NCBI RefSeq assembly: GCF_036010325.1
Contig: NZ_CP108549.1
Coordinates: 2,666,001 to 2,730,000 of the forward strand
DNA: 64,000 nucleotides
Source: Streptomyces sp. NBC_01210
GTDB taxonomy: Bacteria; Actinomycetota; Actinomycetes; Streptomycetales; Streptomycetaceae
Reading direction: 5' to 3'
Part shown: positions 8,911 to 18,158 of the stretch, piece after piece
How the letters are laid out: each line of letters opens with the position of its first letter
How positions within the stretch are numbered: the first letter of the stretch is position 1
Notes under the pieces: generated by a model
Databases searched by the model: none
What the model saw: the letters and a program-made list of their open reading frames with translations, nothing else
Told to the model about the DNA's origin: nothing
Program-made: the position numbers and the translations under genes

Positions 8911-9444
8911 TCAGGCCTCGTACTGCGTGAGGTCGATCGCATAGACGCTCAGCGGCAAGCCGTACACCGGGTGCGTCGTCTGTCGCTCCAGCTCCATGCC
9001 GAGCTTGCGCATCACATTCTCGGAGGCCTCGTGGCCGGTCCGCGCGATGCTGATCACGCGGTCCAGGCCGCGGTCCTGGAGCGCGAACTCCAGTGCGGCG
9101 TGGGCGGCTTCGGAGGCGTACCCCTGGCCCCAGAACTGCCGGCCGAGCCGCCATCCGATCTCCACGGCGGGCAGCACCTCGGGCAGGAACACGGGGACCG
9201 ACAGGCCCACGAAGCCTGCCAGTTCGCCCGAGGCGAGGAGTTCGACGGCGAAGAGGCCGAAGCCCTCCTCGTCCCACTCCTCCTCCCATCGCTCGATGTC
9301 CTCCGCGGTCTGTTCGAGATCGCGGACCGAGCCGTCGCCGATCCACTGCATGACCTCCGGGTCCGCGTTGATCTCGGCCATCGGGACAAGGTCGTCCTCG
9401 TGCCAGCGGCGGAGGAGGAGTCGGGGAGTCTGGATCTCGGTCAT
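8911..9444 (-). CDS. GNAT N-acetyltransferase (RimJ/RimL-like)
   Basis: A 177-residue acetyltransferase starting MTEIQTPRLLLRRW, the hallmark opening of ribosomal-protein-acetylase-like GNATs. The acetyl-CoA-binding segment is seen as EIGWRLGRQFWGQGYASEAAH, followed by VISIARTGHEASENVMRKLGM. The substrate is unknown. Start at 9444 has GGATGGGG upstream; earlier in-frame codons do not look like family sequence. It diverges from the DUF1996 gene, with 197 bases between. Confidence 0.82.
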   Translation of the reverse strand: MTEIQTPRLLLRRWHEDDLVPMAEINADPEVMQWIGDGSVRDLEQTAEDIERWEEEWDEEGFGLFAVELLASGELAGFVGLSVPVFLPEVLPAVEIGWRLGRQFWGQGYASEAAHAALEFALQDRGLDRVISIARTGHEASENVMRKLGMELERQTTHPVYGLPLSVYAIDLTQYEA

Positions 9445-9641
9445 GGGCCCCATCCTGCCATCCGCGGGCGCGTCCGACTTCAGCGCAATACGTCGGTTTT
9501 GCAGATGGAGAATTCTACGAATTCCCGCTCCGAACCCACTCGGCTTGAACACCCCATGAGCCACACCCGTATGGAAGGTCGCGCTTCTCCCTCAGCCGGG
9601 ACCCCCCTAACCCACACCCGGCGACGAAGCAGAGGAGTTCC

Positions 9642-11210
9642 ATGGGACACGCAACGAGAAAACGCTCGACACTGGCGAACCGGGCGATCGTCGCCTCCGC
9701 CGCATTGATCCTGGGCGGGGGTGGGCTGGTCGCGGTCAATGTGTATGCATCCGCGGGCGAAAGCCATTCCGGTCAAGGCTCCAATTGGACGAAGAAGGCC
9801 GCCGGGCAGCAGGTGTCGACCATCGACTGCCCCGAGGTCGCGAACGGCCTCCCGGACGTGCCGCCTCAGGCGCGCCAGGAAGTCAACGGTGAGCTCGCCA
9901 AGATGGACAGCCAGATCACCGACGCGTACAAGAGGTTCGCCGACCAGAAGCAGCAGGTCCAGAGCGATCCTCAATGGGGCAAGAACGCCATCCTGAATCC
10001 GCTCAGGGACAAACGGCGGGCCAGCATCGACCGGATTGCCACGGCCATCGGTCGGAACGGTCAGCGTCCACAGGGCATGCAGGACCTCGCCGATTGCTCG
10101 CTGCAGGCCGACGACGGCAACGCCCAGAACGACGGCCAGAACGACGGCCAGGGTGACGCCAACGGCGCCGACCAGAACGGCGCGAACAACAACGGGAAGG
10201 ACGGCGCCGACCAGAACGGTGGTCAGAATGGTGACCAGAATGGCGGCCAGGACGACGGTCAGGGCAATGGCCAGGGTCAGGGCCAGGGTCAGGGCAATGG
10301 CCAGGGCAACGGCGGCGGACAGGGCAATGGCCCCGAAGCCTCCGACTTCGTAGACATCCAGTCCGTCCAGCCGAACGTCGCCCAGCCCCAGCAGCGCCGC
10401 CGCGGCTCCAAGGGAACCTTTGTCACGGAGTGCGGAAAGAACGAGAACGGCAAGTTCAATCCGGACAATGTCATCGTCGCCCCTGGTGTGAGCAATGGCG
10501 CGCACCATATGCACGATTACGTCGGCAACCAGGCCAACGACGCGTTCGCCAGTGACGACGATCTGGCAAACGGTGACACCAGCTGTCAGAACCAGGGCGA
10601 CAAGTCCACGTACTACTGGCCTGTACTGCGACTGCAGAACGGGCAGAACGAGAACGACGCCCAGGCGGACGGCGGCGGCAAGGACCAGAACGTCGGAGAG
10701 ATCCAGACTCCGTCCCAGGTCACGCTGAATTTCGTCGGCAATCCGGCGAGCAAGGTCACCGCAATGCCTCGTTTCCTGCGGATCATCACCGGTGACGCCA
10801 AGGCATTCACCAACGGCGATGCGAACGCCAATGCCTCCTGGAGCTGCACCGGATTCGAGGACCGTCAGCTGAAGGACAAGTACCCGATCTGCCCCCGAGG
10901 CAGCCAGGTAGTGCGCTCCTTCAAGTTCCAGAGCTGCTGGGACGGCCAGAACACCGACAGTGCGAATCACCGCACCCATGTGGCGTTCGCGGACGCCAAC
11001 GGCAACTGCGGAAACGGATTCAAGGCGATCCCGCAGCTGGTGCAGCGGATCGTGTACAACGTCCCGCCGGGCCCCGGCTTCGCGGTCGACTCCTTCCCGG
11101 AGCAGCTGCACAAGCCGGTCACCGACCACGGTGACTTCATCAACGTCTTCGACGAGAACCTGATGAACAAGGTGGTGAACTGCATCAACAGCGGCCAGAA
11201 GTGCACATGA
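9642..11210 (+). CDS. Secreted DUF1996-family protein with Asn/Gly/Gln-rich linker
   Basis: A 522-residue exported protein. A basic start (MGHATRKRS) and hydrophobic core ([25 protein letters not shown]) form the signal or anchor. Residues about 45-150 are a helical region with conserved cysteines. Residues about 155-232 are a low-complexity NGQ/DGQ linker. The C-terminal part is the DUF1996 domain: [17 protein letters not shown], then [17 protein letters not shown] and later cysteine pairs. DUF1996 is common in fungi and actinomycetes and has no established activity; conserved histidines suggest metal or polysaccharide binding, which is inference. The start has AGAGGAG upstream. Confidence 0.85.
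   Translation: MGHATRKRSTLANRAIVASAALILGGGGLVAVNVYASAGESHSGQGSNWTKKAAGQQVSTIDCPEVANGLPDVPPQARQEVNGELAKMDSQITDAYKRFADQKQQVQSDPQWGKNAILNPLRDKRRASIDRIATAIGRNGQRPQGMQDLADCSLQADDGNAQNDGQNDGQGDANGADQNGANNNGKDGADQNGGQNGDQNGGQDDGQGNGQGQGQGQGNGQGNGGGQGNGPEASDFVDIQSVQPNVAQPQQRRRGSKGTFVTECGKNENGKFNPDNVIVAPGVSNGAHHMHDYVGNQANDAFASDDDLANGDTSCQNQGDKSTYYWPVLRLQNGQNENDAQADGGGKDQNVGEIQTPSQVTLNFVGNPASKVTAMPRFLRIITGDAKAFTNGDANANASWSCTGFEDRQLKDKYPICPRGSQVVRSFKFQSCWDGQNTDSANHRTHVAFADANGNCGNGFKAIPQLVQRIVYNVPPGPGFAVDSFPEQLHKPVTDHGDFINVFDENLMNKVVNCINSGQKCT
10108..10338 (+). repeat. Low-complexity coding repeat (Asn-Gly-Gln linker)
   Basis: Alternating short units such as CAGAACGACGGC, CAGAATGGCGGC and CAGGGTCAGGGC encode a flexible hydrophilic linker between the N-terminal region and the DUF1996 domain. 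Unit order is irregular, as expected from slippage. Confidence 0.8.
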
Positions 11211-11229
11211 TCCACTGACTCGGAAGGCT

Positions 11230-11260
11230 GGAGCGGCTCCCCAGGGTGGGGGGCCGCTCC
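11230..11260. terminator. Terminator between convergent genes
   Basis: GGAGCGGC and GCCGCTCC form a perfect eight-base stem around a G-rich loop, 20 bases after the DUF1996 stop and ahead of the convergent lipoprotein gene. Confidence 0.6.
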
Positions 11261-11294
11261 GCTGTGACCAGCCCCCCACCCCGTACTTGCGCGG

Positions 11295-11789
11295 TCAGCT
11301 CCCGTGGTGCCCCGAGTGGCCCCCCGCGCTCTCCCCGGTGCCACCGCTGCTCCCGGAGTGGTGCTGAGCGCCGGTCTCCACCGAGCCACCGAGCCGGCCG
11401 CGCAGGGCTGTGACCACCTTCGCGTCGCCGACCGCGACCCACTTTCTGCCGACGAGATATGAGCCGCCGTAGTCGTTGGCCTCGTTGATCCATTCACGCT
11501 GGCCGCGGTCGGTGGCAAAGGTGGCCAGCACATACTTGCCGTCACCCGTGGTGCAGTTGGCCTGCCGCAGCTCGGCCGCATTCGTCTGGATGTTCGGCTT
11601 GCACTCGGCCTTCGCCGCCAGCTGCTCCAGGCTGCCCGTCGCTGTCTTCGGCGGCTCAGGACTCTTCTCGCCGCCGCCACGCCCATCGCCGTCATCGCCC
11701 GCTCCGCAGGCCGCGGCAAGGGTCAGCACCAGAACTGCCAGTGCTGTCCGGGCCGTACGCCTCGCGCCGGTGTTCGTACTCGTACTCAT
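11295..11789 (-). CDS. Small lipoprotein of unknown function
   Basis: A 164-residue protein with a lipoprotein signal: RRTARTALAVLVLTLAAACGAG, where LAAAC is the lipobox and Cys becomes the lipidated N-terminus. A charged Gly/Asp/Pro spacer follows. The folded part has two cysteines (AECKPNIQ, QANCTTGDGKY) and GSYLVGRKWVAVGD. The C-terminus is Ser/Gly/His-rich (HHSGSSGG, HSGHHGS) and might bind metal, which is inference. I cannot name a family. Start chosen at 11789 because it directly precedes the signal; the frame is open to 11870. Confidence 0.75.
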   Translation of the reverse strand: MSTSTNTGARRTARTALAVLVLTLAAACGAGDDGDGRGGGEKSPEPPKTATGSLEQLAAKAECKPNIQTNAAELRQANCTTGDGKYVLATFATDRGQREWINEANDYGGSYLVGRKWVAVGDAKVVTALRGRLGGSVETGAQHHSGSSGGTGESAGGHSGHHGS

Positions 11790-11894
11790 CCGGCCATCGT
11801 GCCCTCTCGCACTCCTGTCGGGTAGCCGAACGACGGGTAACCTGCGCGACACGCACGCACCTGTTGTCACTTGAACAACATGTAAGGAGCGCTG

Positions 11895-14800
11895 ATGAAC
11901 GAGCTGTCGAGACGTACTCTGCTGGGCACCGCCGGAGCGATCGGCATCGGCGCGGCGTTAACCGGGCACACTCCCGCGTCCGCCGCCGAAGCGGCCGGAG
12001 CGGCCGGAGCCGCTGCCCCGGCCGCGGCGGAAGTGTTCTCCACGACACCCGCGCAGGACTCACTCCAGCGGCTGCTTCCCCGCCATGCCGGCCAGTTCCG
12101 GCTGCGGGTCCTCGAAGGCCCCGAGCGCTTCCGGGTCACCGGTTCCACCGGCCGTATCGAGGTCGCGGGCACCAGTCCGGCCGTGCTGCTCACCGGAGTC
12201 CACTGGTACCTCAAATACGTCTGCCGGGCGCACATCTCGTGGTCCGGCAGCCAGCTCGATCTGCCCGGACTGCTGCCCGCGCCCCGTGACGCGCTCGAGC
12301 GTTCGGCGACCGTCCCGCACCGGTTCGCGTTCAACGACACGCACGACGGCTACACCGCCCCGTACGCCGACTGGGCGCGCTGGGAGCGGCTGCTCGACGT
12401 CCTCGCCCTGCACGGCTGCAACGAGGTGCTGGTGACCCCCGGCCAGGAGGCCGTCTACCACCGGCTCCTGCAGGACTTCGGGTACACCGACACGGAGGCC
12501 CGCAGCTGGCTCCCCGCACCCTCCCACCAGCCGTGGTGGCTGCTGCAGAACATGAGCGAGTACGGCGGCCCGCTCAGCCCCGAACTCATCGAGAGACGCG
12601 CCGGCCTCGGCAGACAGATCGCCGACCGGATGCGTGAGCTCGGTATGCACCCGGTCCTGCCCGGCTACTTCGGGACGGTCCCGGACGGCTTCGTCGCCCG
12701 CAACGCCGGCGCCCGCGTCATCCCGCAGGGCACCTGGAACGGCAAGCGCCGCCCCGACTGGCTCGACCCGCGAACTTCGAGCTTCGGCGACGTCGCCGCG
12801 GCCTTCTACCGGCACCAGGCGGAACTCTTCGGCGAGGTCGGCCACTTCAAGATGGATCTGCTGCACGAGGGCGGCACCTCCGGGGACGTCCCGGTGGCCG
12901 ACGCCGCCCGCGCCGTCGAGAAGTCCCTGCAGACCGCACGTCCCGGCGCGACCTGGGTGATCCTCGGCTGGCAGTCCAACCCGCGGCCCGCGCTGCTCGG
13001 CGCGATCGACACCGACCGGGTGATGATCGTCGACGGTCTCTCCGACCTGGACACGGTCACCGACCGGGAGACGGAGTGGGGCGGTGCGCCGTACGCCTTC
13101 GGCACCATCCCCAACTTCGGCGGCCGTACGACGATCGGCGCGAACACCGACCGGTGGACCGCGAAGTTCACCGCCTGGCGCGACAAGCCTGGCAGCGCGC
13201 TGGCCGGCACGGCGTACATGCCGGAGGCCGCCGAGCGCGATCCCGCAGCCCTGGAGCTGTTCAGCGAGCTCGCCTGGCGCGAGGGGCAGATCGACCGGGA
13301 CGCGTGGTTCGAGCAGTACGCCGATGTCCGCTACGGCGGCGAGGACCGCTCCGCGCGCACCGCCTTCGCCGCGCTCGCCGCGACCGCGTACAGGTTGACC
13401 AGCACCGACGGCCGCCCGTACGACTCGCTGTTCTGCCGCCGACCGAGCATGACCTCCTCCATCGGCACGGCCTTCGACCCGGCCGGGTTCGACCGGGCCT
13501 TCGCCGCGCTGCTGGACGTACGGCATGCGCTGCGCGACTGTGACGCGTACCGCCACGACGTGACCGATCTGGCCCGCCAGGCGCTCGCCAACCGCTCGCG
13601 CACGCTCCAGCTCCCGCTGCGCGCCGCCTACCTGGACAAGGATGTGGACACCTTCCGTGCCCTGTCCGCGCTCTGGCTGAAGCTGATGCGGCTGAGCGAC
13701 ACCATGGCCGGCTGCCATCGCTCGTTCCTGCTCGGTCCCTGGCTGGAGGATGCCAAGCGGCTGGCCACCGGTCCGGCCGAGGCGGTGGAGCTGGAGCGCA
13801 CCGCCCGTGTGCTGCTCACCACCTGGGCGGACCGGGCCGCCGCCAACCAGCTCAGCAACTACGCCAACCGGGACTGGCACGGACTGATCAACGACGTCCA
13901 TGTGCCGCAGTGGGAGGCGTATCTTCAGGAGCAGGCCGCGGCGATGGCCGAGGGCCGCGCACCCAGGTCCTTCGACTGGTATCCGGCGGAGGAGGCGTGG
14001 ACGAAGGACCGGCGCGCCTATCCGGTGCGGCCGACGGGTGACGCGTACCGCACCGCCCAACGCGTGTACGACACCCTCGCCACCGCCCCGTACCAGGGCT
14101 TCGTCTCCGTCACCGCGGACCCGCCGGCCTTCACCCCCGGCAGCACAGGCACCGTCGCCGCCACCTTCCGCAACTTCAACGGTCTGCGCTCCACAGGTCG
14201 CGTCGACCTGGCCCTGACCGGCCCGGCCGCCGAGCCGCAGGGCCCGACCTTCCTGAAGAGCGTGCCGGCCGGCGGCGCCAGCACGGTCTCCTGGCGGGTG
14301 ACGGCGCCCCCCGAACCGCTCACCGAGCCGCTGGTCGCCATGGACTACGAGCTGCGCGCGCAGTACGGACCGCGCGGCGAGGAGCGGGTGGCTGTCACGC
14401 AGAAGGGCAAGCTGCAGCTGGCGGCGCCGCTGGATCCCGAGTGGCGCACCTTCACCAGCAACGCGGCCGTCTTCGGGCAGGTCGGCGACCGCTACGCGAT
14501 CAATGGCGCGGGCAACGACCTGTGGAGGGGAACCACACAGTTCGGCACCGCCTACCGGGAAGGCGCGCTGACGGAGGGTGTGAGCGTCGTCCTGCGGGTG
14601 GACTCCCAGGAGAACACCAGCAGTTGGGCCCGGTCCGGCATTGTCGTACGCAACAGCCTGGCGAAGCCGGGGGACGCCGGGTTCCTGAATCTGGCCGCGA
14701 CCCCCGGCCAGGGCATCGTGCTGTCGTACGACACGAACGCCGACGGCACCCTGGACACATACCTGCGCATCACCGGTATCAAGGCCCCGGTGCTGCTGCG

Positions 14801-14999
14801 GCTCACCCGGAACGCCGGGTCCTCCTTCACCGGCGCCTGCTCCACGGACGGCGGTGCCACCTGGCGCACGGTCGCCACCGTCTCCGTGCCGGGGTCCGCC
14901 GCCGTCCAGGACGTGGGGCTCTTCATGAGCGCGACCAGCGGGGGCAGCGGGGCCAGGGGCACGGTGCACTTCAGCGGCTGGTCGGTCACGGCGGGATGA
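11895..14999 (+). CDS. Alpha-N-acetylglucosaminidase (GH89), Tat-exported
   Basis: A 1034-residue secreted hydrolase that should remove terminal alpha-linked GlcNAc from glycans. The N-terminus NELSRRTLLGTAGAIG is a twin-arginine signal. The GH89 N-terminal, barrel and C-terminal domains follow, with the family-typical RFAFNDTHDGYTAPYADW, LLQNMSEYGGPLS and HFKMDLLHEGGTSGD, the last containing a likely catalytic glutamate. Beyond residue about 720 is a non-catalytic tail: a CARDB/NPCBM-like beta domain (VTADPPAFTPGSTG), then a jelly-roll-like region with DSQENTSSWARSGIVVRN. It has its own start after AAGGAGCG. A stem-loop follows. Target glycans (mucin or host-derived) are unknown. Confidence 0.87.
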   Translation: MNELSRRTLLGTAGAIGIGAALTGHTPASAAEAAGAAGAAAPAAAEVFSTTPAQDSLQRLLPRHAGQFRLRVLEGPERFRVTGSTGRIEVAGTSPAVLLTGVHWYLKYVCRAHISWSGSQLDLPGLLPAPRDALERSATVPHRFAFNDTHDGYTAPYADWARWERLLDVLALHGCNEVLVTPGQEAVYHRLLQDFGYTDTEARSWLPAPSHQPWWLLQNMSEYGGPLSPELIERRAGLGRQIADRMRELGMHPVLPGYFGTVPDGFVARNAGARVIPQGTWNGKRRPDWLDPRTSSFGDVAAAFYRHQAELFGEVGHFKMDLLHEGGTSGDVPVADAARAVEKSLQTARPGATWVILGWQSNPRPALLGAIDTDRVMIVDGLSDLDTVTDRETEWGGAPYAFGTIPNFGGRTTIGANTDRWTAKFTAWRDKPGSALAGTAYMPEAAERDPAALELFSELAWREGQIDRDAWFEQYADVRYGGEDRSARTAFAALAATAYRLTSTDGRPYDSLFCRRPSMTSSIGTAFDPAGFDRAFAALLDVRHALRDCDAYRHDVTDLARQALANRSRTLQLPLRAAYLDKDVDTFRALSALWLKLMRLSDTMAGCHRSFLLGPWLEDAKRLATGPAEAVELERTARVLLTTWADRAAANQLSNYANRDWHGLINDVHVPQWEAYLQEQAAAMAEGRAPRSFDWYPAEEAWTKDRRAYPVRPTGDAYRTAQRVYDTLATAPYQGFVSVTADPPAFTPGSTGTVAATFRNFNGLRSTGRVDLALTGPAAEPQGPTFLKSVPAGGASTVSWRVTAPPEPLTEPLVAMDYELRAQYGPRGEERVAVTQKGKLQLAAPLDPEWRTFTSNAAVFGQVGDRYAINGAGNDLWRGTTQFGTAYREGALTEGVSVVLRVDSQENTSSWARSGIVVRNSLAKPGDAGFLNLAATPGQGIVLSYDTNADGTLDTYLRITGIKAPVLLRLTRNAGSSFTGACSTDGGATWRTVATVSVPGSAAVQDVGLFMSATSGGSGARGTVHFSGWSVTAG

Positions 15000-15009
15000 T
15001 CCGCTGCCC

Positions 15010-15034
15010 GCGGCACCGGCACAGCCGGTGCCGC
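15010..15034 (+). terminator. Rho-independent-type stem-loop after the GH89 gene
   Basis: GCGGCACCGGC and GCCGGTGCCGC form a perfect 11-base stem with a three-base loop, 10 bases after the stop codon. There is no T tract, as is usual in Streptomyces. Confidence 0.65.
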
Positions 15035-15074
15035 GCCGGTGGCGTGACCGTCGACTACCGTTCCGCACAAAACA

Positions 15075-15088
15075 CTACCAATCGGTAG
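15075..15088. promoter_or_regulatory. Palindromic operator candidate before the phosphatase gene
   Basis: CTACCAATCGGTAG is a perfect CTACC/GGTAG inverted repeat with a four-base centre, about 38 bases before the phosphatase start and overlapping a possible -10 (TAGATA). TetR-family operators often have this form. The regulator is unknown; a TetR gene lies 3 kb downstream. Confidence 0.5.
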
Positions 15089-15125
15089 ATATCGACCGCA
15101 CGATCAGTCAGGGAGCCTTTCCGCC

Positions 15126-15926
15126 ATGACCGCGATCCCCGCCCACACCGTCGCCAACCTCCGCGACCTCGGCTCCATTGCGCTGCCCGGCGGCCGTTCC
15201 GTACGCCCCGGTCTTGTCTTCCGCTCCGGGATGCTCGACCGGTTCGACGCCGCCGCCGATCCGGTCGTCGCCGCGCTGGGGATCCGTACGGTCGTCGACT
15301 TCCGCACCGAGACGGAGCGCCACGCCCGCCCCGACCACGTCCCCGGGGGCGGGCGGCTGCTGCTCGCCGATGTCTTCGCCGACCAGGTGGCCTTCGGCCG
15401 GCTGCCGGTCGCGGCCCAGCTGAAACAGGTGCTGAGCGATCCGGCCGTCGCCGAGCGGGAGTTGGGCGGCGGCGGGGCGCAGACGCTCTTCGCGCACGCC
15501 TACCGTGCCTTCGTCATCAGCGACTCCGCGCGGCACGCCTACGGCGCCTTCCTCAGCGAACTCGCCGAGCCCGGCGCGGGACCGCTGCTCTTCCACTGCA
15601 CGGCGGGCAAGGACCGCACCGGCTGGGCAGCGACGATCCTGCTCACGCTCCTCGGCGCGACGCCGGAGACCGTCGAGGCGGAGTACCTCTCGGTCAATCC
15701 TGCGGTACGGCAGGCCTTCGCGTCGCTCGTCGAGGGTTTCATCGCACAGGGCGGCGACCCGGAGACCGCCCTCGCGATGATCGGCGTGTTCCCGGAGTAT
15801 CTGGCGGCGGCGCTGGACACGGTCGCTGCCCGACACGGCACGATGGAGAGGTACGTGCGCGAGGGGCTCGGCGTCCCGGACCAGGCGGTCGAACGCATCC
15901 GGGAACGGCTGACAGCGACGAGCTGA
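15126..15926 (+). CDS. Tyrosine-specific protein phosphatase (Y_phosphatase3/PtpB-like)
   Basis: A 266-residue cysteine-dependent phosphatase. The active-site P-loop is HCTAGKDRTGW (Cys-x5-Arg) near residues 157-167. The N-terminus NLRDLGSIALPGGRSVRPGLVFRSG is typical of the atypical bacterial dual-specificity phosphatases related to M. tuberculosis PtpB. No signal peptide, so it should act in the cytoplasm on phosphoproteins or phosphoinositides. The start follows AGGGAG at suitable spacing. A palindrome 38 bases upstream may be its operator. Confidence 0.87.
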   Translation: MTAIPAHTVANLRDLGSIALPGGRSVRPGLVFRSGMLDRFDAAADPVVAALGIRTVVDFRTETERHARPDHVPGGGRLLLADVFADQVAFGRLPVAAQLKQVLSDPAVAERELGGGGAQTLFAHAYRAFVISDSARHAYGAFLSELAEPGAGPLLFHCTAGKDRTGWAATILLTLLGATPETVEAEYLSVNPAVRQAFASLVEGFIAQGGDPETALAMIGVFPEYLAAALDTVAARHGTMERYVREGLGVPDQAVERIRERLTATS

Positions 15927-15973
15927 GTTCCTGGGCCTGGTGACCGTAGGACGATTCGCTCGTTCTGCTGAAC

Positions 15974-18034
15974 GTGCGCCCACAGGATGTCGTCACCCCG
16001 CCCGCTCCCGCTCCCGCTCCCGCCCCCATCGCCGGCCGTGTCGAGGTCGAGCAGGCCGAAGCGGCCCTTGTCGAGCACTACCCCCGGCTCGTACGGATCG
16101 CGTATCTCGTACTGCCGCCGTCACTCGGCCGCAACCGCCGTGTACTGACCGCGCACGCCCTCGCGCAGCGCTCGCTGCCGCGCGGCCGCACCGCTCCCGC
16201 AGGCGCCACAGACGCCATGGACACGGCGATCCCGGCCTCCCGGCGGGCGCCGGGCGATGCCGACCCCGGCTATGCGTATGTACGGGGAAGGGTGCTGCGC
16301 CAGGCCCTGGACGCCGGACTCCCGCTGCGGCGGCTGGCCTGGCCGAAGCGCTCGCAGCTCCCGCCGCTGCTGCCGCATGTGTGGGGTCTGCGGGTCTTCC
16401 CGCGCTCGGGCGGTGCCGATGAACTCGCCCTGGACCAGCGCCTCTCCGCGCTTTCGGGGCCCGCGAGGGCGGCGTATGTGCTGCGCGGCCTGGAGGGGCT
16501 GCCCGACGCCGAGGTGCAGCAGGCCCTCTGCGCGGCCGGGGTCGGTGATCCGCGGGCCGCGCTGGCCGAGGCGGACGGCATGGACCCGGTGGCGGCGGGA
16601 GAGAGCCGGGGTGGAGAGGGCACGGAGGGCAGAGACGCCGAGGGAGGGGGCACTGAGGCGAAGGGCGCTGCGGTAAAGGGCGCTGCGGCTCTTCTCGAAT
16701 CCTCCGAGTTCGACCCGTGTTCTCTGCAGGCGCGCCCCACCGATCTGATGCGCCGCCGCCAGCACGGCAAGGCGGCCGTGGTGGCGGCCGCGGCCCTCGC
16801 GGTGTGCGGCGCGCTGCTCGGGCTGCCGGGCGACGGCTGGGGCCCGGACGGTGCGGCCGCGCCGCCGTACGCACGTAACCCCGCGGCCGAATCCGCCCTG
16901 GACCCGGCCCGGTTGACGCTGGTCTCCGCCTCGGCGTGGCAGCGCTCGTCCCGTACTGACTTCTCCGTCTGGCCGGCCCGCGGCGGTCTCACCGAGGACC
17001 GCGCGCTGCTGCGCCGCGCGCTCGCCGTCTGGGCCAGGCCCGGCAGCGCGGTCCAGGTCTCCGCGACACCGGGCACTCCCCCGGGCCCGCCGATGGGCTC
17101 GCCGCAGCTGCTGTACGCGGGCGAGGTCGACCAGGCACGTGTGGTGCTGCTCCACGACGGGCTGCGCGTGGTCCGCTATGCCGAGCCGAAGGACGGCACC
17201 GGCGGTGTGGCGCTCGACTTCGCGCGGACCGACGGCGCCGACGCCGCCTCCTCGGCCGCGGTTGTCGCAAGCCGTACCGATGGCAGTGTCCGCTATCTGA
17301 CGGCTCCTTGGGTGCGGAAGACGTCCGTACGGGATCTGCTCGACCCGGCGGTCGGTCCGCGTCCCCTCCAGCGGGGCACGGACGGTGTGACCAGCCCGCT
17401 GTCGAGCCCGGCGCAGGCGCGGGACTGCCGGTCCTGGGACGTGCTGGAGGTGCGCGACGAAACGGCCGAGCGGCTGCTGACCGACCTCGGTGAACTGACC
17501 CCGGCCAGGCTCACCTCAGGGCCGCCGTCCGCCCCGAAGGACGTCACCGGTCAGGCGGCCCGCGCCTCGTGGGCCCGTACGGCCTGTCTGCTGCCCGGGG
17601 TGCGCGCGCACGGCGTGCGCAGCGTCAACTCGTGGCAGTACGCGCAGCAGTCGCTGCCCGAGTCGAACGGCACGGCGGCCTGGCTGTGCACGCGCGCGGA
17701 GACCTGGCGGGGTACGGGGAGCCGGGTCATGGCGCAGTTCCAGGCACCGGGAGCGCAGGCGGGTGCGCCGGGTGCGATCGCTGCGCGGGCCGAGGACTCG
17801 CCGTCCTGCGGAGTGCGGGATCCGCGGGTGCTGGCGGGTGTGCTGTGGAAGTCGCAGGCGGGGCACTGGTTCGTACTCGCGGCGGGAAGCGAGCAGTTCG
17901 CGTCGCTGGCCACCTCGGGCGGGGTAGACGGCAACGCGAAGGGTCATCTGCTGGCGGTACAGGCGAAGGAGGGTGCGCGGGCGGAACTGAACGGCCGCCT
18001 GAAGGACGGCCGTCGGGTGGGTGCGCTGCACTGA
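15974..18034 (+). CDS. Membrane-anchored protein with sigma-factor-like N-terminus, function unknown
   Basis: A 686-residue protein I do not recognise by name. Residues about 25-55 (EAALVEHYPRLVRIAYLVLP) resemble sigma-70 region 2, and residues about 155-185 (RAAYVLRGLEGLPDAEVQQAL) resemble the region 4 helix-turn-helix entry. A charged Gly/Glu stretch and a single membrane helix (VVAAAALAVCGALLGLPG, about 268-285) follow. The remaining ~400 residues should lie outside and are rich in predicted beta structure, with two to four cysteines. A sigma-like cytoplasmic part fused to an extracytoplasmic domain suggests a signalling role, which is inference. The GTG start lacks a good ribosome binding site and could be internal. 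Confidence 0.7.
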   Translation: MRPQDVVTPPAPAPAPAPIAGRVEVEQAEAALVEHYPRLVRIAYLVLPPSLGRNRRVLTAHALAQRSLPRGRTAPAGATDAMDTAIPASRRAPGDADPGYAYVRGRVLRQALDAGLPLRRLAWPKRSQLPPLLPHVWGLRVFPRSGGADELALDQRLSALSGPARAAYVLRGLEGLPDAEVQQALCAAGVGDPRAALAEADGMDPVAAGESRGGEGTEGRDAEGGGTEAKGAAVKGAAALLESSEFDPCSLQARPTDLMRRRQHGKAAVVAAAALAVCGALLGLPGDGWGPDGAAAPPYARNPAAESALDPARLTLVSASAWQRSSRTDFSVWPARGGLTEDRALLRRALAVWARPGSAVQVSATPGTPPGPPMGSPQLLYAGEVDQARVVLLHDGLRVVRYAEPKDGTGGVALDFARTDGADAASSAAVVASRTDGSVRYLTAPWVRKTSVRDLLDPAVGPRPLQRGTDGVTSPLSSPAQARDCRSWDVLEVRDETAERLLTDLGELTPARLTSGPPSAPKDVTGQAARASWARTACLLPGVRAHGVRSVNSWQYAQQSLPESNGTAAWLCTRAETWRGTGSRVMAQFQAPGAQAGAPGAIAARAEDSPSCGVRDPRVLAGVLWKSQAGHWFVLAAGSEQFASLATSGGVDGNAKGHLLAVQAKEGARAELNGRLKDGRRVGALH

Positions 18035-18158
18035 GCGGCTCCCGGAATTCTCCGGCTCACCCCGGTCGCTGCGGTCTACCCGCCAGTACGTCGACGGCAT
18101 GTCGTAGAGCCTCGACCCGTCGGCCCGATATGCGTTCGCTGCCCGTTAGGGTGTTCGC

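Noticed and set aside
12060..15068. A 1002-codon open frame on the minus strand opposite the GH89 gene
   Set aside because: It is the GC-rich shadow of the real gene: Arg/Gly/Ala-heavy, no domain, no ribosome binding site, while the plus strand has a complete Tat signal and GH89 motifs.
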